A stretch of DNA of 64,000 nucleotides from the NCBI GenBank assembly GCA_964618415.1, contig CAZUAT010000003.1:10000-73999 (forward strand), in the 5' to 3' direction. The DNA is from JACTMI01 sp964618415 (lineage in GTDB: Bacteria > Acidobacteriota > Thermoanaerobaculia > Multivoradales > JAGPDF01). Below the pieces are notes generated by a model that did no database searches, was not told the origin of the DNA, and saw only the letters and a list, made by a program, of their open reading frames with translations. The position numbers and the translations under genes were made by a program. Shown piece by piece: positions 8,508-16,495 of this stretch (within the stretch, counting starts at the first letter, position 1; the number at the start of each line of letters is the position of its first letter).

Positions 8508-8520
8508 CCGCCGGTCAGCC
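8502..8520. terminator. bidirectional hairpin shared by serA and rlpA stop codons
   Basis: GGCTGACC (8502-8509) pairs perfectly with GGTCAGCC (8513-8520) across a 3-base loop. The serA TGA (8505-8507) and the rlpA stop (plus-strand TCA, 8515-8517) lie opposite each other in the stem. The only space between these convergent genes is 7 bases, so this is the likely terminator for both. Confidence 0.6.
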
Positions 8521-9156
8521 CGGCGGCAGAGCGATGACCACGGCGGCGTAGCCGCGCGCGACGAGCTCGGCGGCAAGCTCTTCCGCGGCTCTTCGCGCCC
8601 GGTAGGCGCCCACCTGCACCCGGTGCCAGGCGGCGTCCGACCTCACCTCCACGTCCGGATAGGTCACGCACAGCGTATCGGCCAGCTGGCGCGCCCGCTC
8701 CGACTCCTGGAATGCACCCACCTGGACGGCGTACGTGCGCTCGAGATTCGGCGGCACAGCCCGACCGACTGCGACCAGCTCCACGCGGGCCGTGCCCGGA
8801 CCGTACACGCCGACCGCGCGCGCCGCAGCCCGGGACAGATCGATCACCCGTCCGCGCACGAATGGACCGCGATCGTTGATGCGCACCTGCACGCTCTGTC
8901 CGGTCTCGAGATTGCGGACCTCGACCACGGTGCCGAACGGGAGCGTCTTGTGGGCGGCGGTCATCGCGTCCATGTCGTAGCGCTCGCCGGAGGCGGTGCG
9001 CTTGCCGTGGAAACCGGGCCCGTACCAGGAGGCCATGCCGCGCTCGATCACCGGTCCTGCCGTGCGGGTGCGGCCGGAGGCGCAGCCGGCAAGGACGAGC
9101 GCCACCAGCAGGGCCGGGGGCAGGAGGAGCGAGGGAAGGTCGGTACGCCGCCGCAT
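8515..9156 (-). CDS. rlpA: RlpA-like lipoprotein with SPOR domain
   Basis: Outer-membrane lipoprotein of the RlpA family, septal lytic transglycosylases acting on denuded glycan strands. The 213-residue protein has a lipoprotein signal ending in the lipobox LAGC, a double-psi beta-barrel (MASWYGPGFHGKRTASGERYD, AHKTLPFGT, INDRGPF, IDLSRAAARAVG) with the His and Asp regarded as catalytic, and a C-terminal SPOR domain (TYAVQVGAFQESERA ... VQVGAYRARRAAEEL) that would bind denuded septal peptidoglycan. The ATG at 9156 gives the signal peptide; the frame upstream runs into purB. It lies 25 bases downstream of purB and is probably cotranscribed. Confidence 0.93.
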   Translation of the reverse strand: MRRRTDLPSLLLPPALLVALVLAGCASGRTRTAGPVIERGMASWYGPGFHGKRTASGERYDMDAMTAAHKTLPFGTVVEVRNLETGQSVQVRINDRGPFVRGRVIDLSRAAARAVGVYGPGTARVELVAVGRAVPPNLERTYAVQVGAFQESERARQLADTLCVTYPDVEVRSDAAWHRVQVGAYRARRAAEELAAELVARGYAAVVIALPPG

Positions 9157-9181
9157 CGTCTCGTCGGCGGTCGTCGCGCCC

Positions 9182-10603
9182 CTAGATGCGAGGCTCTTCG
9201 ACCGCAGTTGCGGTGACCCCGGCCAGAGCCGGCGCCACGACTTCGTCCAGGAACTCGTCCACCTGCTGCGCGGAACGCCCGGTGAAGGCCACCGGATCGA
9301 TCCAGGTCGCCACCTCGGCGGCCGACAGGCGGAAGTCCGGGTCCGCCACGATTGTAGCAACGAGCGGGTTGGAGCCGCCCGCGGCGACCTGCTCCTGCGC
9401 CGCGAAGCTGTAGCCGCGGATCTTCTCGTGCAGCTGCTGGCGATCGCCGCCGCGACGGGTCGCCTGCATCAGCAGCGTCTCGGTGGCCATGAACGGCAGT
9501 TCGCGCGCCACCCGCGCGGCAACGGCGCTCTCGTGGACCCGCAGCCCGGCGGCGATGTGGCCAGCCAGGCCCAGACAGGCGTCGGCGGCCAGAAAAGCGT
9601 CGGGGAGCACCAGCCGGCGGTTCGCGGAGTCGTCGAGACTGCGCTCGAGCCACTGAGTGGCGGCGTTGAGCGGCCCGTTCAGCGAGTCGGTCATCACCCG
9701 TCGCGCCAGGGCGCACATCCGCTCGGCGCGCACCGGATTGCGCTTGTAGGCCATCGCGGAAGAACCGACCTGGCCGGGATCGAACGGTTCGGCGAGCTCG
9801 CCCACGCCCTGCAGCAGGCGCAGGTCGGTGCCCATCTTGTGGCAGCTCTCGGCGATGCCGGCCAGGGTGGCGAGCAGCTGACTGTCGAGCTTGCGCGGAT
9901 AGGTCTGGCCGCTGACCGCGACGGACGCGGCGAAGCCGAGGCGGCTCGCGACGCGGCGGTCGAGGTCGCGCACTCGTTCGTGGTCGCCGTCGAACAGGGT
10001 GAGAAAGCTCGCCTGGGTGCCGGTCGTCCCCTTGGCGCCCCGCGCCGGCAGGTCGGCGCGCCGGCGGCGGACTTCGGTGAGGTCGAGCACGAAGTCCTGC
10101 GCCCACAGGCAGGCGCGCTTGCCGACCGTGGTCAGCTGCGCGGGCTGGAAGTGGGTGTACGCGAGGCAGGGCAGATCGCGCCAGCGGCGAGCGAACTCCG
10201 TCAGCCCCCCGAGCACCGTGGCCAGCCGGCCTTCCAGCAGCGCCAGCGCCTCCCGCGCCAGCAGCAGGTCGGTGTTGTCGGTGATGAACGCCGAGGTGGC
10301 GCCCAGATGCAGGATGCCGCCGGCTCCGCCGGCCTGCTCGGCAAAGTGCCGCAGGTGGGCCACGACGTCGTGTCGCGTCTCCCGCTCGATCTGGGCAACC
10401 CGGTCGAGATCCAGCTTGTTTTCGACGCCGCGCAGCGCGGCCAGCTGCTCTTCGGTGATCGGAAGGCCGAGTTCGCGCTGGCTCTCCGCCAGCGCGATCC
10501 AGATCCGGCGCCACGTCGCGTAGCGATGGCGGGTCGAGAAGATCGCCGCCATTTCGCTGCTCGCATAGCGGTCGTGCAGGGGATTGCCGGGGGCTTCACG
10601 CAT
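9182..10603 (-). CDS. purB: adenylosuccinate lyase
   Basis: Acts twice in purine synthesis, releasing fumarate from SAICAR and from adenylosuccinate. The 473-residue protein carries the fumarase/aspartase superfamily signature GSSAMAYKRNPVRAE, the catalytic-His region HLGATSAFITDNTDLL and the THFQPAQLTTVGKR segment. The length and wording of these motifs resemble the eukaryotic-type branch of the family more than the 430-residue Bacillus type. A TAGCAT box on the minus strand ends 9 bases before the start, and no ribosome site is seen. It is divergent from the cyclase gene. Confidence 0.95.
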   Translation of the reverse strand: MREAPGNPLHDRYASSEMAAIFSTRHRYATWRRIWIALAESQRELGLPITEEQLAALRGVENKLDLDRVAQIERETRHDVVAHLRHFAEQAGGAGGILHLGATSAFITDNTDLLLAREALALLEGRLATVLGGLTEFARRWRDLPCLAYTHFQPAQLTTVGKRACLWAQDFVLDLTEVRRRRADLPARGAKGTTGTQASFLTLFDGDHERVRDLDRRVASRLGFAASVAVSGQTYPRKLDSQLLATLAGIAESCHKMGTDLRLLQGVGELAEPFDPGQVGSSAMAYKRNPVRAERMCALARRVMTDSLNGPLNAATQWLERSLDDSANRRLVLPDAFLAADACLGLAGHIAAGLRVHESAVAARVARELPFMATETLLMQATRRGGDRQQLHEKIRGYSFAAQEQVAAGGSNPLVATIVADPDFRLSAAEVATWIDPVAFTGRSAQQVDEFLDEVVAPALAGVTATAVEEPRI

Positions 10604-10612
10604 GGCAGTTCG

Positions 10613-10618
10613 ATGCTA
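10613..10618 (-). promoter_or_regulatory. -10-like TAGCAT of purB
   Basis: Minus-strand TAGCAT, written ATGCTA on the plus strand, ends 9 bases before the purB ATG. The spacing fits a nearly leaderless transcript. No matching -35 is visible. Confidence 0.4.
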
Positions 10619-10700
10619 GCAACCGGGCGCGCGGCGACCAAGCGGAGAGCCGGCCGGGGGCCCGGGAGCGGGTGTAGGATCGCGCGGGGAAATCGCCACA

Positions 10701-12374
10701 GTGCTGCGCGTTCGGTGGTCGCACGAGGGTCGGGAGGAGGTTCGCAGCCTCTCCCGGGACGAGGTCCGAATCGGTCGCGGAACCGAGAACGACATCGTGC
10801 TGCCGGACTTCTCGGTGTCGCGTCGCCACGCGACACTGTCGCACCAGCCCGAGGGGTGGGCGGTCATCGACCAGGGCAGCACCAACGGAGTGCTGGTCAA
10901 CGACGTCACGGTCAAGCGGGCCCTGGTGCGCGCCGGCGACCGGATCCGGATCGGCAACTTCGATCTCCTGCTCGAGGACGCACCCAAGGCGCGCGACACC
11001 GAGTCGGCCGCCAAGACCCGGGTGCACGCCTCCGGAACGGCGATCCCGGCAGCGTCCCCGCCCGCGGCGCCGACGCCGCCGCTGGGAACGGCGACCATCG
11101 TCCGGTCGCTGGCCGAGTTCACCGAACACTACGGGCTCGACCCGAAGAGCAGCGGCGCCGCCCGCTCGGACAAGCGCCGGGAGCTGGAGGCGGCCTACTC
11201 GACCAAGATCTTCGGTTTCATGACCCGCCTCGCGCAGCTGCTCATTCGGTCGGAGTCGGTCGACGAGGTGCTGGCGCGGGTGTTCGATCTCGCGTTCGAG
11301 GCTTTGCCGGTCGACCGCGGCTTCATCCTGCTCAGCAACGAGAGGACGGGTGAAACCGTCTGCGAGATCTCGCGGGTCAAGGATCGCGTCGAGTACCGGC
11401 CGCAGGGCGACGTGCCGGTCTCGCGCACCATGGTCGAGCAGGTGATCCGGGACCGCGTGGCGCTGCTGACCTATGACGCGCAGGCCGATCAGCGACTGGC
11501 CGGGGGCGAGTCGATCCGCATTCATCAGATTCGCGCCGCGATGTGCGCGCCGCTCTGGTCAGGCGAGAAGATCATCGGAGTACTGCAGCTCGACACTCCG
11601 TTCCATGCCGGCACGTTCACCGAGCAGGATCTCGATCTGCTGGCGGCGCTGGCGAATTTCGCCGCCGTGGCGGTCGAGCGACTGCGCAATGCCGAGGCGG
11701 CCGAGCGCGAGCGCCAGGTGCGGTCGCGCCTCGAGCGTTATCACTCGCCGTCGGTGCTCGAGTCGATCGTCGCGGCCGATCCGGAGGCCGCGGAAACGGT
11801 GGTCGGACGCGTCAAGCTGGTCGAGGCCACGGTGCTGTTCGCCGACCTGGCGGGCTTCACCGCGCTGTCGGAGAAGCTACAGCCGGCCGAAGTCGCGGAA
11901 ATGCTCGAAGGGTTCTTCACCCCGGCGGTGGAGGCGATCTTCCACGAGGGCGGAACGCTCGACAAGTTCATCGGCGACTGCGTAATGGCTTTCTTCGGCG
12001 CGCCGGTGGCGCAGCCCGATCATGCCCCGCGCGCGGTGCGCGCCGCGCTCGCCATCCTCGATGCCCAGGAGGCCTGGAACGCCTCGCGCGCGGCGCGCGG
12101 ACTGCCGACGCTTCAGGTGCGCATCGCCATGAACAGCGGACCGGTCGTCGTCGGCGATGTCGGGTCACGCAAGCGCGTCGACTACACGGTGCTCGGCAAC
12201 ACCGTCAACGTGGCGGCGCGCCTCGAGGCGTACGTGGGCGAAGCGGGCGAGGTGACGATCGGCGGCGAGACGCACCGGCTGCTCGGCGGTGCCATCCCGA
12301 CCGAATCGCTGGGCGAGTTCCAGCTCAAGGGACTCGAGCAGCGCGTCACCGCTTACCGCGTTCTGCGCAAGTGA
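10701..12374 (+). CDS. FHA-GAF-class III adenylate/guanylate cyclase
   Basis: The 557-residue signalling protein has three parts: an N-terminal FHA phosphothreonine-binding domain (about 1-95; VRIGRGTENDIVLPD, SVSRRHATL, STNGVLVN), a GAF sensor domain (about 180-330; PVDRGFILL, AAMCAPLWSGEKIIGVLQLD) and a C-terminal class III cyclase domain (VLFADLAGFTALSEKL, LDKFIGDCVMAFFG, VRIAMNSGPVVVGDVG, VLGNTVNVAARLEAYV). Metal-binding aspartates and the Lys of the purine pocket are present, but the usual Asp in LGDTVN is Asn, so substrate choice is uncertain. The GTG start follows a TAGGAT box at 10675-10680. It overlaps the next gene in GTGA. Confidence 0.92.
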   Translation: MLRVRWSHEGREEVRSLSRDEVRIGRGTENDIVLPDFSVSRRHATLSHQPEGWAVIDQGSTNGVLVNDVTVKRALVRAGDRIRIGNFDLLLEDAPKARDTESAAKTRVHASGTAIPAASPPAAPTPPLGTATIVRSLAEFTEHYGLDPKSSGAARSDKRRELEAAYSTKIFGFMTRLAQLLIRSESVDEVLARVFDLAFEALPVDRGFILLSNERTGETVCEISRVKDRVEYRPQGDVPVSRTMVEQVIRDRVALLTYDAQADQRLAGGESIRIHQIRAAMCAPLWSGEKIIGVLQLDTPFHAGTFTEQDLDLLAALANFAAVAVERLRNAEAAERERQVRSRLERYHSPSVLESIVAADPEAAETVVGRVKLVEATVLFADLAGFTALSEKLQPAEVAEMLEGFFTPAVEAIFHEGGTLDKFIGDCVMAFFGAPVAQPDHAPRAVRAALAILDAQEAWNASRAARGLPTLQVRIAMNSGPVVVGDVGSRKRVDYTVLGNTVNVAARLEAYVGEAGEVTIGGETHRLLGGAIPTESLGEFQLKGLEQRVTAYRVLRK

Positions 12375-12968
12375 CCACGCGACCCGCTGCTGCGCCGCTG
12401 TTGCTGGTCACCGGCAACGCGGGCAAGCTGGCGGAGGCACGCCGGCTGGCCGGCGGCGAGCTCGAGGCGATCGAACTCGATCTGCCGGAGATCCAGTCCC
12501 TCGACATCGAATGGATCGTGCGCCACAAGGCGCGATCGGCCTACGCCGCCGTCGGCAGACCGCTGGTGGTCGAGGAGACCGGCCTCGAACTGGCGGCGCT
12601 CAAGCTGCAGGCGCAGGTGGCGCGGACCATCAGCGNNNNNNNNNNGTCCGCTGGTGCGCTGGATGCTCGAAGCGATGGGGGCCGAAGCGATCGCCCGTAC
12701 GGCCCTCGCCCTCGGCAGTCCCGCGGCTCGAGCGGTCTGCGTCCTCGCCTGGACGGACGGGGAGCGAATCGTCCTCGGGCGCGGCGAAGTGGCTGGCACG
12801 CTCGTCGCGCCGCCCCGTGGAGAAGGCGGGTTCGGCTGGGACCCGGTGTTCGTGCCGGCGGGGGAGACGCGCACCTGCGCGGAAATGACGGCGGCCGAGA
12901 AGGACGCGCGCGCTCACCGCGGCCACGCCTGGCGCGATCTGCTGGCGCGCCTCCACCGGCTCGGCTGA
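12371..12968 (+). CDS. RdgB/HAM1-type XTP/dITP pyrophosphatase, interrupted by assembly gap
   Basis: House-cleaning nucleotide pyrophosphatase that removes ITP, dITP and XTP. The front part (LLLVTGNAGKLAEARRL, LDIEWIVRHKARSAY, VVEETGLELAAL) and back part (LVRWMLEAMGAE, GFGWDPVFVPAGE, TAAEKDARAHRGHAWRDLL) match the family, and the two halves are in different frames across ten N at 12636-12645. The stretch just before the N (12601-12635) does not fit the expected GG-P-GP segment, so contig-end sequence there may be wrong. Wording is closest to the eukaryotic ITPA-like branch. The GTG start at 12371 overlaps the cyclase stop. I regard this as an intact gene damaged by assembly. Confidence 0.82.
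12636..12645. other. assembly gap (10 N)
   Basis: Ten N bases inside the nucleotide pyrophosphatase gene. The number is probably a placeholder, because it breaks the reading frame of an otherwise convincing gene. Confidence 0.95.
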
Positions 12969-12993
12969 CGGCCCGGGGCCGCCGGTCGTCCCC

Positions 12994-13590
12994 TCAGTTC
13001 GCCGGACCGAGGGCGCGGACGAGGGCGTCGGTACGGGCGAGCAGGTCCTCGAGCGTGCCGTCGTTGTCGATCAGATGGTGGGCGGCGAGGCGGCGTTCGT
13101 GCCCGTCCCCCTGCGCGGCGAGCCGCGCACGGGCGTCGTCCTCGGAGAGACCCCGCGCCACGGCGCGCTGGAGGCGCAGGTCGAGCGGCGCCTCGACCGC
13201 GACGACGAGGTCGAAGTCGGGCGCGAAGCCGGCCTCGACCAGGCGCGTGGCCTCGAGGACCGCGACGCCGCCGTCGAGACCGTCGGCGATCTGCTGGAAC
13301 CGTTCGCGCACCAGGGGATGGACCGCCGCCTCCAGGCGTGCCAGCTGCGCTCGGTCGGCGAACACGAGCTCAGCGAGGCGAGCCTTGTCGACACCGCCCT
13401 CCGCGTCGAGCAGTTCGGGTCCGAACAGATCGGCCACCGCGTGCACTCCCGGTTCACCTGGCCGGTAGAGTTCTGCCACCAGCCGGTCGGCATCCACCAC
13501 CCGGTAGCCGGCCTCGGCGAGGCGACGCGCGACCGTGCTCTTGCCGCTCGCCAGTCCTCCGGTCAGGCCGATCCGCAGCCGCGCCGGCAT
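12994..13590 (-). CDS. coaE: dephospho-CoA kinase
   Basis: Last step of coenzyme A synthesis: ATP-dependent phosphorylation of the 3'-hydroxyl of dephospho-CoA. The 198-residue protein has the P-loop GLTGGLASGKSTVARRL at residues 8-24, the DADRLVAELY substrate motif and HPLVRERF, with the normal family length. The LLFE segment of many homologues is replaced by AVLEATRLVEAG. It is last in a minus-strand run ubiE-folD-coaE, 16 bases after folD, and converges on the pyrophosphatase gene. Confidence 0.95.
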   Translation of the reverse strand: MPARLRIGLTGGLASGKSTVARRLAEAGYRVVDADRLVAELYRPGEPGVHAVADLFGPELLDAEGGVDKARLAELVFADRAQLARLEAAVHPLVRERFQQIADGLDGGVAVLEATRLVEAGFAPDFDLVVAVEAPLDLRLQRAVARGLSEDDARARLAAQGDGHERRLAAHHLIDNDGTLEDLLARTDALVRALGPAN

Positions 13591-13606
13591 CGGGGCCGTC
13601 GCGCTC

Positions 13607-14545
13607 TCAGCCGGCCCCGGGCGCTTCGAGCCCGAGCCGGCGGCGCGCTGCGGCGACTGTGTTGGCGAGCAGCATGGCCACGGTCAACGGACCGACGCCG
13701 CCGGGCACCGGCGTGATCGCCTCGGCGCGCGGCGCCACGGCCGGGTAGTCGACGTCGCCGACCAGCACCGAGCCGTTGCGCTCGAAAGCGGCCATCCGCT
13801 TGACGTCGCCGCCGGTCAGGCGGGCAGCCAGTTCGCGGTCCGTGACCCGGTTCATGCCGACGTCCACGACCACCGCCCCCGGCGAGACGTGCTCGGCCCC
13901 GATCAGGCCGGCGCGCCCGACGGCGGCCACCAGGATCTCGGCTTCGCGGCAGACGGCTGCGAGGTCCCGGGTCTTCGAGTGGGCGACCGTCACGGTCGCG
14001 CTCTCGCGCACCAGCAGGCCGGCCATCGGCTTGCCGACGATCGTCGAGCGGCCGACGACGACCGCCCGCCGGCCGGCCAACGGCACCCGGTAGCGGTGCA
14101 GCATCTCGATGACGCCCGCGGGGGTGCACGGCACGAAGCCGGGCTCGTCGTTCCACAGCCGCCCGACATTGACGGGGTGGAAGCCATCGACGTCCTTGTC
14201 CGGGTCGATCCGTTCCAGCAACGCGCGCGTCGGCAGATGGCCGGGCAGCGGCAGCTGCACCAGGATGCCGTCCACGAGCGGGTCGGCATTCAGCCGGTCG
14301 ATCAGCTGGAACAGCTCTCCGGCCGGGGTGTCGGCGGGCAGCAGGTGGCCGAAGCTGGCCAGCCCGGCCTCCTCGCAGGCGCGTCGCTTGGAGCCGACAT
14401 AGACCTGCGAGGCGGGGTCGTCGCCGACCAGCACGACGGCGAGGCCGGGGGCGCGGCCCGAGCGCTGGCGGATCGTCTCCGCCGTGGTGGCCGCCTCGCG
14501 GCGGATCGTGGCGCCGGTCGCGACGCCGTCCAGAATCGTCGTCAA
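13607..14545 (-). CDS. folD: methylenetetrahydrofolate dehydrogenase / methenyltetrahydrofolate cyclohydrolase
   Basis: Bifunctional one-carbon enzyme interconverting methylene-, methenyl- and 10-formyl-tetrahydrofolate, the formyl donor used by Fmt in this window. The 312-residue protein contains SQVYVGSKRRACEEAGL with the catalytic Lys, the signature DGILVQLPLPGHLP, the NADP-binding VVGRSTIVGKPMAGLL and the C-terminal PVPGGVGPLTVAMLLANT. It is slightly longer than the usual 280-300 residues, mostly at the C-terminus. It lies between ubiE and coaE on the same strand. Confidence 0.96.
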   Translation of the reverse strand: MTTILDGVATGATIRREAATTAETIRQRSGRAPGLAVVLVGDDPASQVYVGSKRRACEEAGLASFGHLLPADTPAGELFQLIDRLNADPLVDGILVQLPLPGHLPTRALLERIDPDKDVDGFHPVNVGRLWNDEPGFVPCTPAGVIEMLHRYRVPLAGRRAVVVGRSTIVGKPMAGLLVRESATVTVAHSKTRDLAAVCREAEILVAAVGRAGLIGAEHVSPGAVVVDVGMNRVTDRELAARLTGGDVKRMAAFERNGSVLVGDVDYPAVAPRAEAITPVPGGVGPLTVAMLLANTVAAARRRLGLEAPGAG

Positions 14546-14582
14546 ACGTACCTCCCTTGCAGTCGAATCCCCGTCGCCGGCC

Positions 14583-15398
14583 TCAGGATCGCCGCGCCCG
14601 GTAGAGCGCCAGGATGCCGCCCGACATCGATCGCCACCGGCCGGCCTCGAAGCCGGCGGCGACCAGGCGCTCGACGAACCCCTCGCGCTGCGGGAACGCG
14701 AGCACGGAGGCGGGCAGATAGGTGTATGCCGACGCGTCGCCGGACAGCCAGCCGCCGAGCCGCGGCAGAACCCGGCGGAAGTAGAAGAGGTAGAGCGCGC
14801 GCAGCGGAGCGAAGCTCGGCACGGTGAACTCCAGAACCCCGAGTTCGCCGCCCGGCCGGACGACCCGCGCCAGTTCGGCCAGCGCGCGGTCCAGATCGGC
14901 TACGTTGCGCAAGCCGAAGGAGACCGTGGCGCCGTCGAACCGGCCGTCCGGGAACGGCAGGGCGAGCCCGTCGGCCTGCACCGGCACCGGGGCTGGCGCC
15001 GCCGCAGACGCGAACTTCGGCCGCGCCAGAGCCAGCATCGGCAGGCAGAAGTCCGCCGCAGTGACCCGCAGCCCCCGGCGGTGCAGGGCGACCGCCTGGT
15101 CGCCGGTGCCGGCGCACAGATCGAGGACGTGGGAGCCCGCCGGCAGGGCCAGATCGCGCGCCAGTCGCCGGCGCCAGAGCCGGTCCAGGTGCCCGGAAAG
15201 GAGGTGATTGAGCAGGTCGTAGCGCCGCGCCACCCGCCCGAACATGGCGCGGATCCGCGCCCCGTCCTTGTCGCGGCCGGACAGATCGGCAGCCCGACGG
15301 TCCGGTTGGGGGCTGCTCGCCCGGTCGGCCCCCGGGATTGCCGGAACCCCGAGGTCGGCGGGGGCGGTGGGCAGCGATCCGGCGGCGTCGGGACCCAT
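14583..15398 (-). CDS. ubiE: UbiE/MenG quinone C-methyltransferase
   Basis: SAM-dependent methyltransferase that methylates the ring of demethylmenaquinone or a ubiquinone precursor. After a non-conserved N-terminal extension of about 50 residues, the conserved part opens MFGRVARRYDLLNHLLSGHLDRLWRR, followed by VLDLCAGTGDQAV for SAM, FPDGRFDGATVSFGLRNV and the C-terminal GWLSGDASAYTYLPASV. An internal ATG at the MFGRVARRYD segment could also be the start, but a TAGAGT box ends 7 bases before the ATG at 15398. Whether the product is menaquinone or ubiquinone cannot be told from this sequence. Confidence 0.92.
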   Translation of the reverse strand: MGPDAAGSLPTAPADLGVPAIPGADRASSPQPDRRAADLSGRDKDGARIRAMFGRVARRYDLLNHLLSGHLDRLWRRRLARDLALPAGSHVLDLCAGTGDQAVALHRRGLRVTAADFCLPMLALARPKFASAAAPAPVPVQADGLALPFPDGRFDGATVSFGLRNVADLDRALAELARVVRPGGELGVLEFTVPSFAPLRALYLFYFRRVLPRLGGWLSGDASAYTYLPASVLAFPQREGFVERLVAAGFEAGRWRSMSGGILALYRARRS

Positions 15399-15405
15399 GC
15401 GCGCG

Positions 15406-15411
15406 ACTCTA
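15406..15411 (-). promoter_or_regulatory. -10-like TAGAGT of ubiE
   Basis: Minus-strand TAGAGT ends 7 bases before the ubiE ATG, with no ribosome binding site between. This is another example of the leaderless-type spacing found in the window. Confidence 0.4.
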
Positions 15412-15489
15412 TCCCGGCCGATAACGGCCTCGACGGCTCCGGGCGCGGCGCGAGCCGGGCCGCCGCTGTCCGGGCCGGGCGGGGCCGGG

Positions 15490-15519
15490 TTGACAGGCGG
15501 GGGCCCGAATCTCTAGGAT
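15490..15519 (+). promoter_or_regulatory. promoter of the rplM-rpsI-rpsB operon
   Basis: TTGACA at 15490-15495 and TAGGAT at 15514-15519 with an 18-base spacer, about 88 bases before the rplM ATG. It is a near-consensus sigma-70-type promoter, fitting for ribosomal proteins. The roughly 80-base leader could hold an autoregulatory site, but I cannot identify one. Confidence 0.7.
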
Positions 15520-15606
15520 TCCACCTCCTCTGCGCTGCAGTGCCGGGTTTTCCCTGCCCACGCCGCCGAGACGAGCCAGACCGAAGACAATCGACGGGAG
15601 TCGTTG

Positions 15607-16056
15607 ATGAAGAGCACGTTGAGCCCCAAGTCGGGGGAGATCGAGCATCGCTGGTGGGTGGTGGACGCCGCCGACATTCCGGTCGGCCGTCTGTCGACCG
15701 CAGTGGCGCGCCTGATCCTCGGCAAGGGCAAGGCCAAGTGGGCGCCGCACGTCGACTGCGGTGATTTCGTCATCGTCGTCAACGCGCGTCAGGTCGCGCT
15801 GACCGGCGACAAGGAGCGCGAGAAGACCTACTACCGGCACACCACGCAGAAGCCGGGCTCGCTGAAGTCGCCGCGCGCCTTCGAGATCCGCGACAAGCAT
15901 CCGGGGCGCCTCGTCGAGTCCGCCGTCTACGGCATGCTGCCGAAGAGCAAGCTCGGTCGCAAGCTGCGCCGCAAGCTCAAGGTCTACGCCGGTCCCGAGC
16001 ATCCGCACCATGCCCAGAAGCCGACGCCGCTCGCGGTTGCCGGCCGCACTGCTTGA
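15607..16056 (+). CDS. rplM: 50S ribosomal protein L13
   Basis: Large-subunit ribosomal protein L13, 149 residues. Key segments are RWWVVDAADIPVGRLSTAVARLILGK, DCGDFVIVVNARQVALTGDKE, KTYYRHTTQKPGSL and the C-terminal VYGMLPKSKLGRKL, KVYAGPEHPHHAQKP, matching the family across its full length. The ATG at 15607 follows a GGGAG site; an adjacent TTG at 15604 is possible but less likely. It is the first gene of the block rplM-rpsI-rpsB-tsf-pyrH-frr. Confidence 0.97.
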   Translation: MKSTLSPKSGEIEHRWWVVDAADIPVGRLSTAVARLILGKGKAKWAPHVDCGDFVIVVNARQVALTGDKEREKTYYRHTTQKPGSLKSPRAFEIRDKHPGRLVESAVYGMLPKSKLGRKLRRKLKVYAGPEHPHHAQKPTPLAVAGRTA

Positions 16057-16067
16057 AGGAGCACCGA

Positions 16068-16469
16068 GTGAGCGAAGCGACCCCCTCGCAGTTCTACGGC
16101 ACGGGCCGGCGTAAGACCGCCACCGCGCGTGTCTTTCTCAAGCCCGGTGCCGGGACCGTTCAGGTCAACGGCCGGGACCTCGACAACTACTTCCCCAGCG
16201 AGGTTCTGCGCATGGTCGTGCGCCAGCCGCTGGTGCTGACCGAGACCGGCGAGAAGTTCGACATCTACGCCACGGTCGAGGGCGGCGGCTACGCCGGCCA
16301 GGCCGGCGCGGTGCGTCACGGCATCAGCCGGGCCCTGCTGGAGTTCGACGTCGCGCTGCGCGAACGGCTCAAGTCGGCCGGTCTGCTGACCCGCGACCCG
16401 CGCAAGAAGGAACGCAAGAAGTACGGCCGCGCCGGCGCCCGCAAGCGCTTCCAGTTCAGCAAGCGCTGA
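16068..16469 (+). CDS. rpsI: 30S ribosomal protein S9
   Basis: Small-subunit protein S9, 133 residues, always paired with L13. It shows YGTGRRKTATARVFLKPG, VNGRDLDNYFPSE, VEGGGYAGQAGAVRHGISRALL and the C-terminal RKKYGRAGARKRFQFSKR, whose final residues reach the P-site tRNA. AAGGAG at 16056-16061 spaced 6 bases from GTG 16068 decides the start over an in-frame TTG that overlaps the rplM stop. Confidence 0.97.
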   Translation: MSEATPSQFYGTGRRKTATARVFLKPGAGTVQVNGRDLDNYFPSEVLRMVVRQPLVLTETGEKFDIYATVEGGGYAGQAGAVRHGISRALLEFDVALRERLKSAGLLTRDPRKKERKKYGRAGARKRFQFSKR

Positions 16470-16495
16470 GCGTGCCGAGGATCCAAGGAGAAATC

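Noticed and set aside
8996..11353. Long plus-strand open frame of about 785 codons
   Set aside because: It runs antisense to rlpA and purB and into the cyclase gene in another frame, with no recognisable domain. The genes on the correct frames explain the region.
12371..12968. Pseudogene caused by a frameshift
   Set aside because: The frame change coincides exactly with the run of N, and both halves are well conserved, so an assembly artefact is the simpler explanation.
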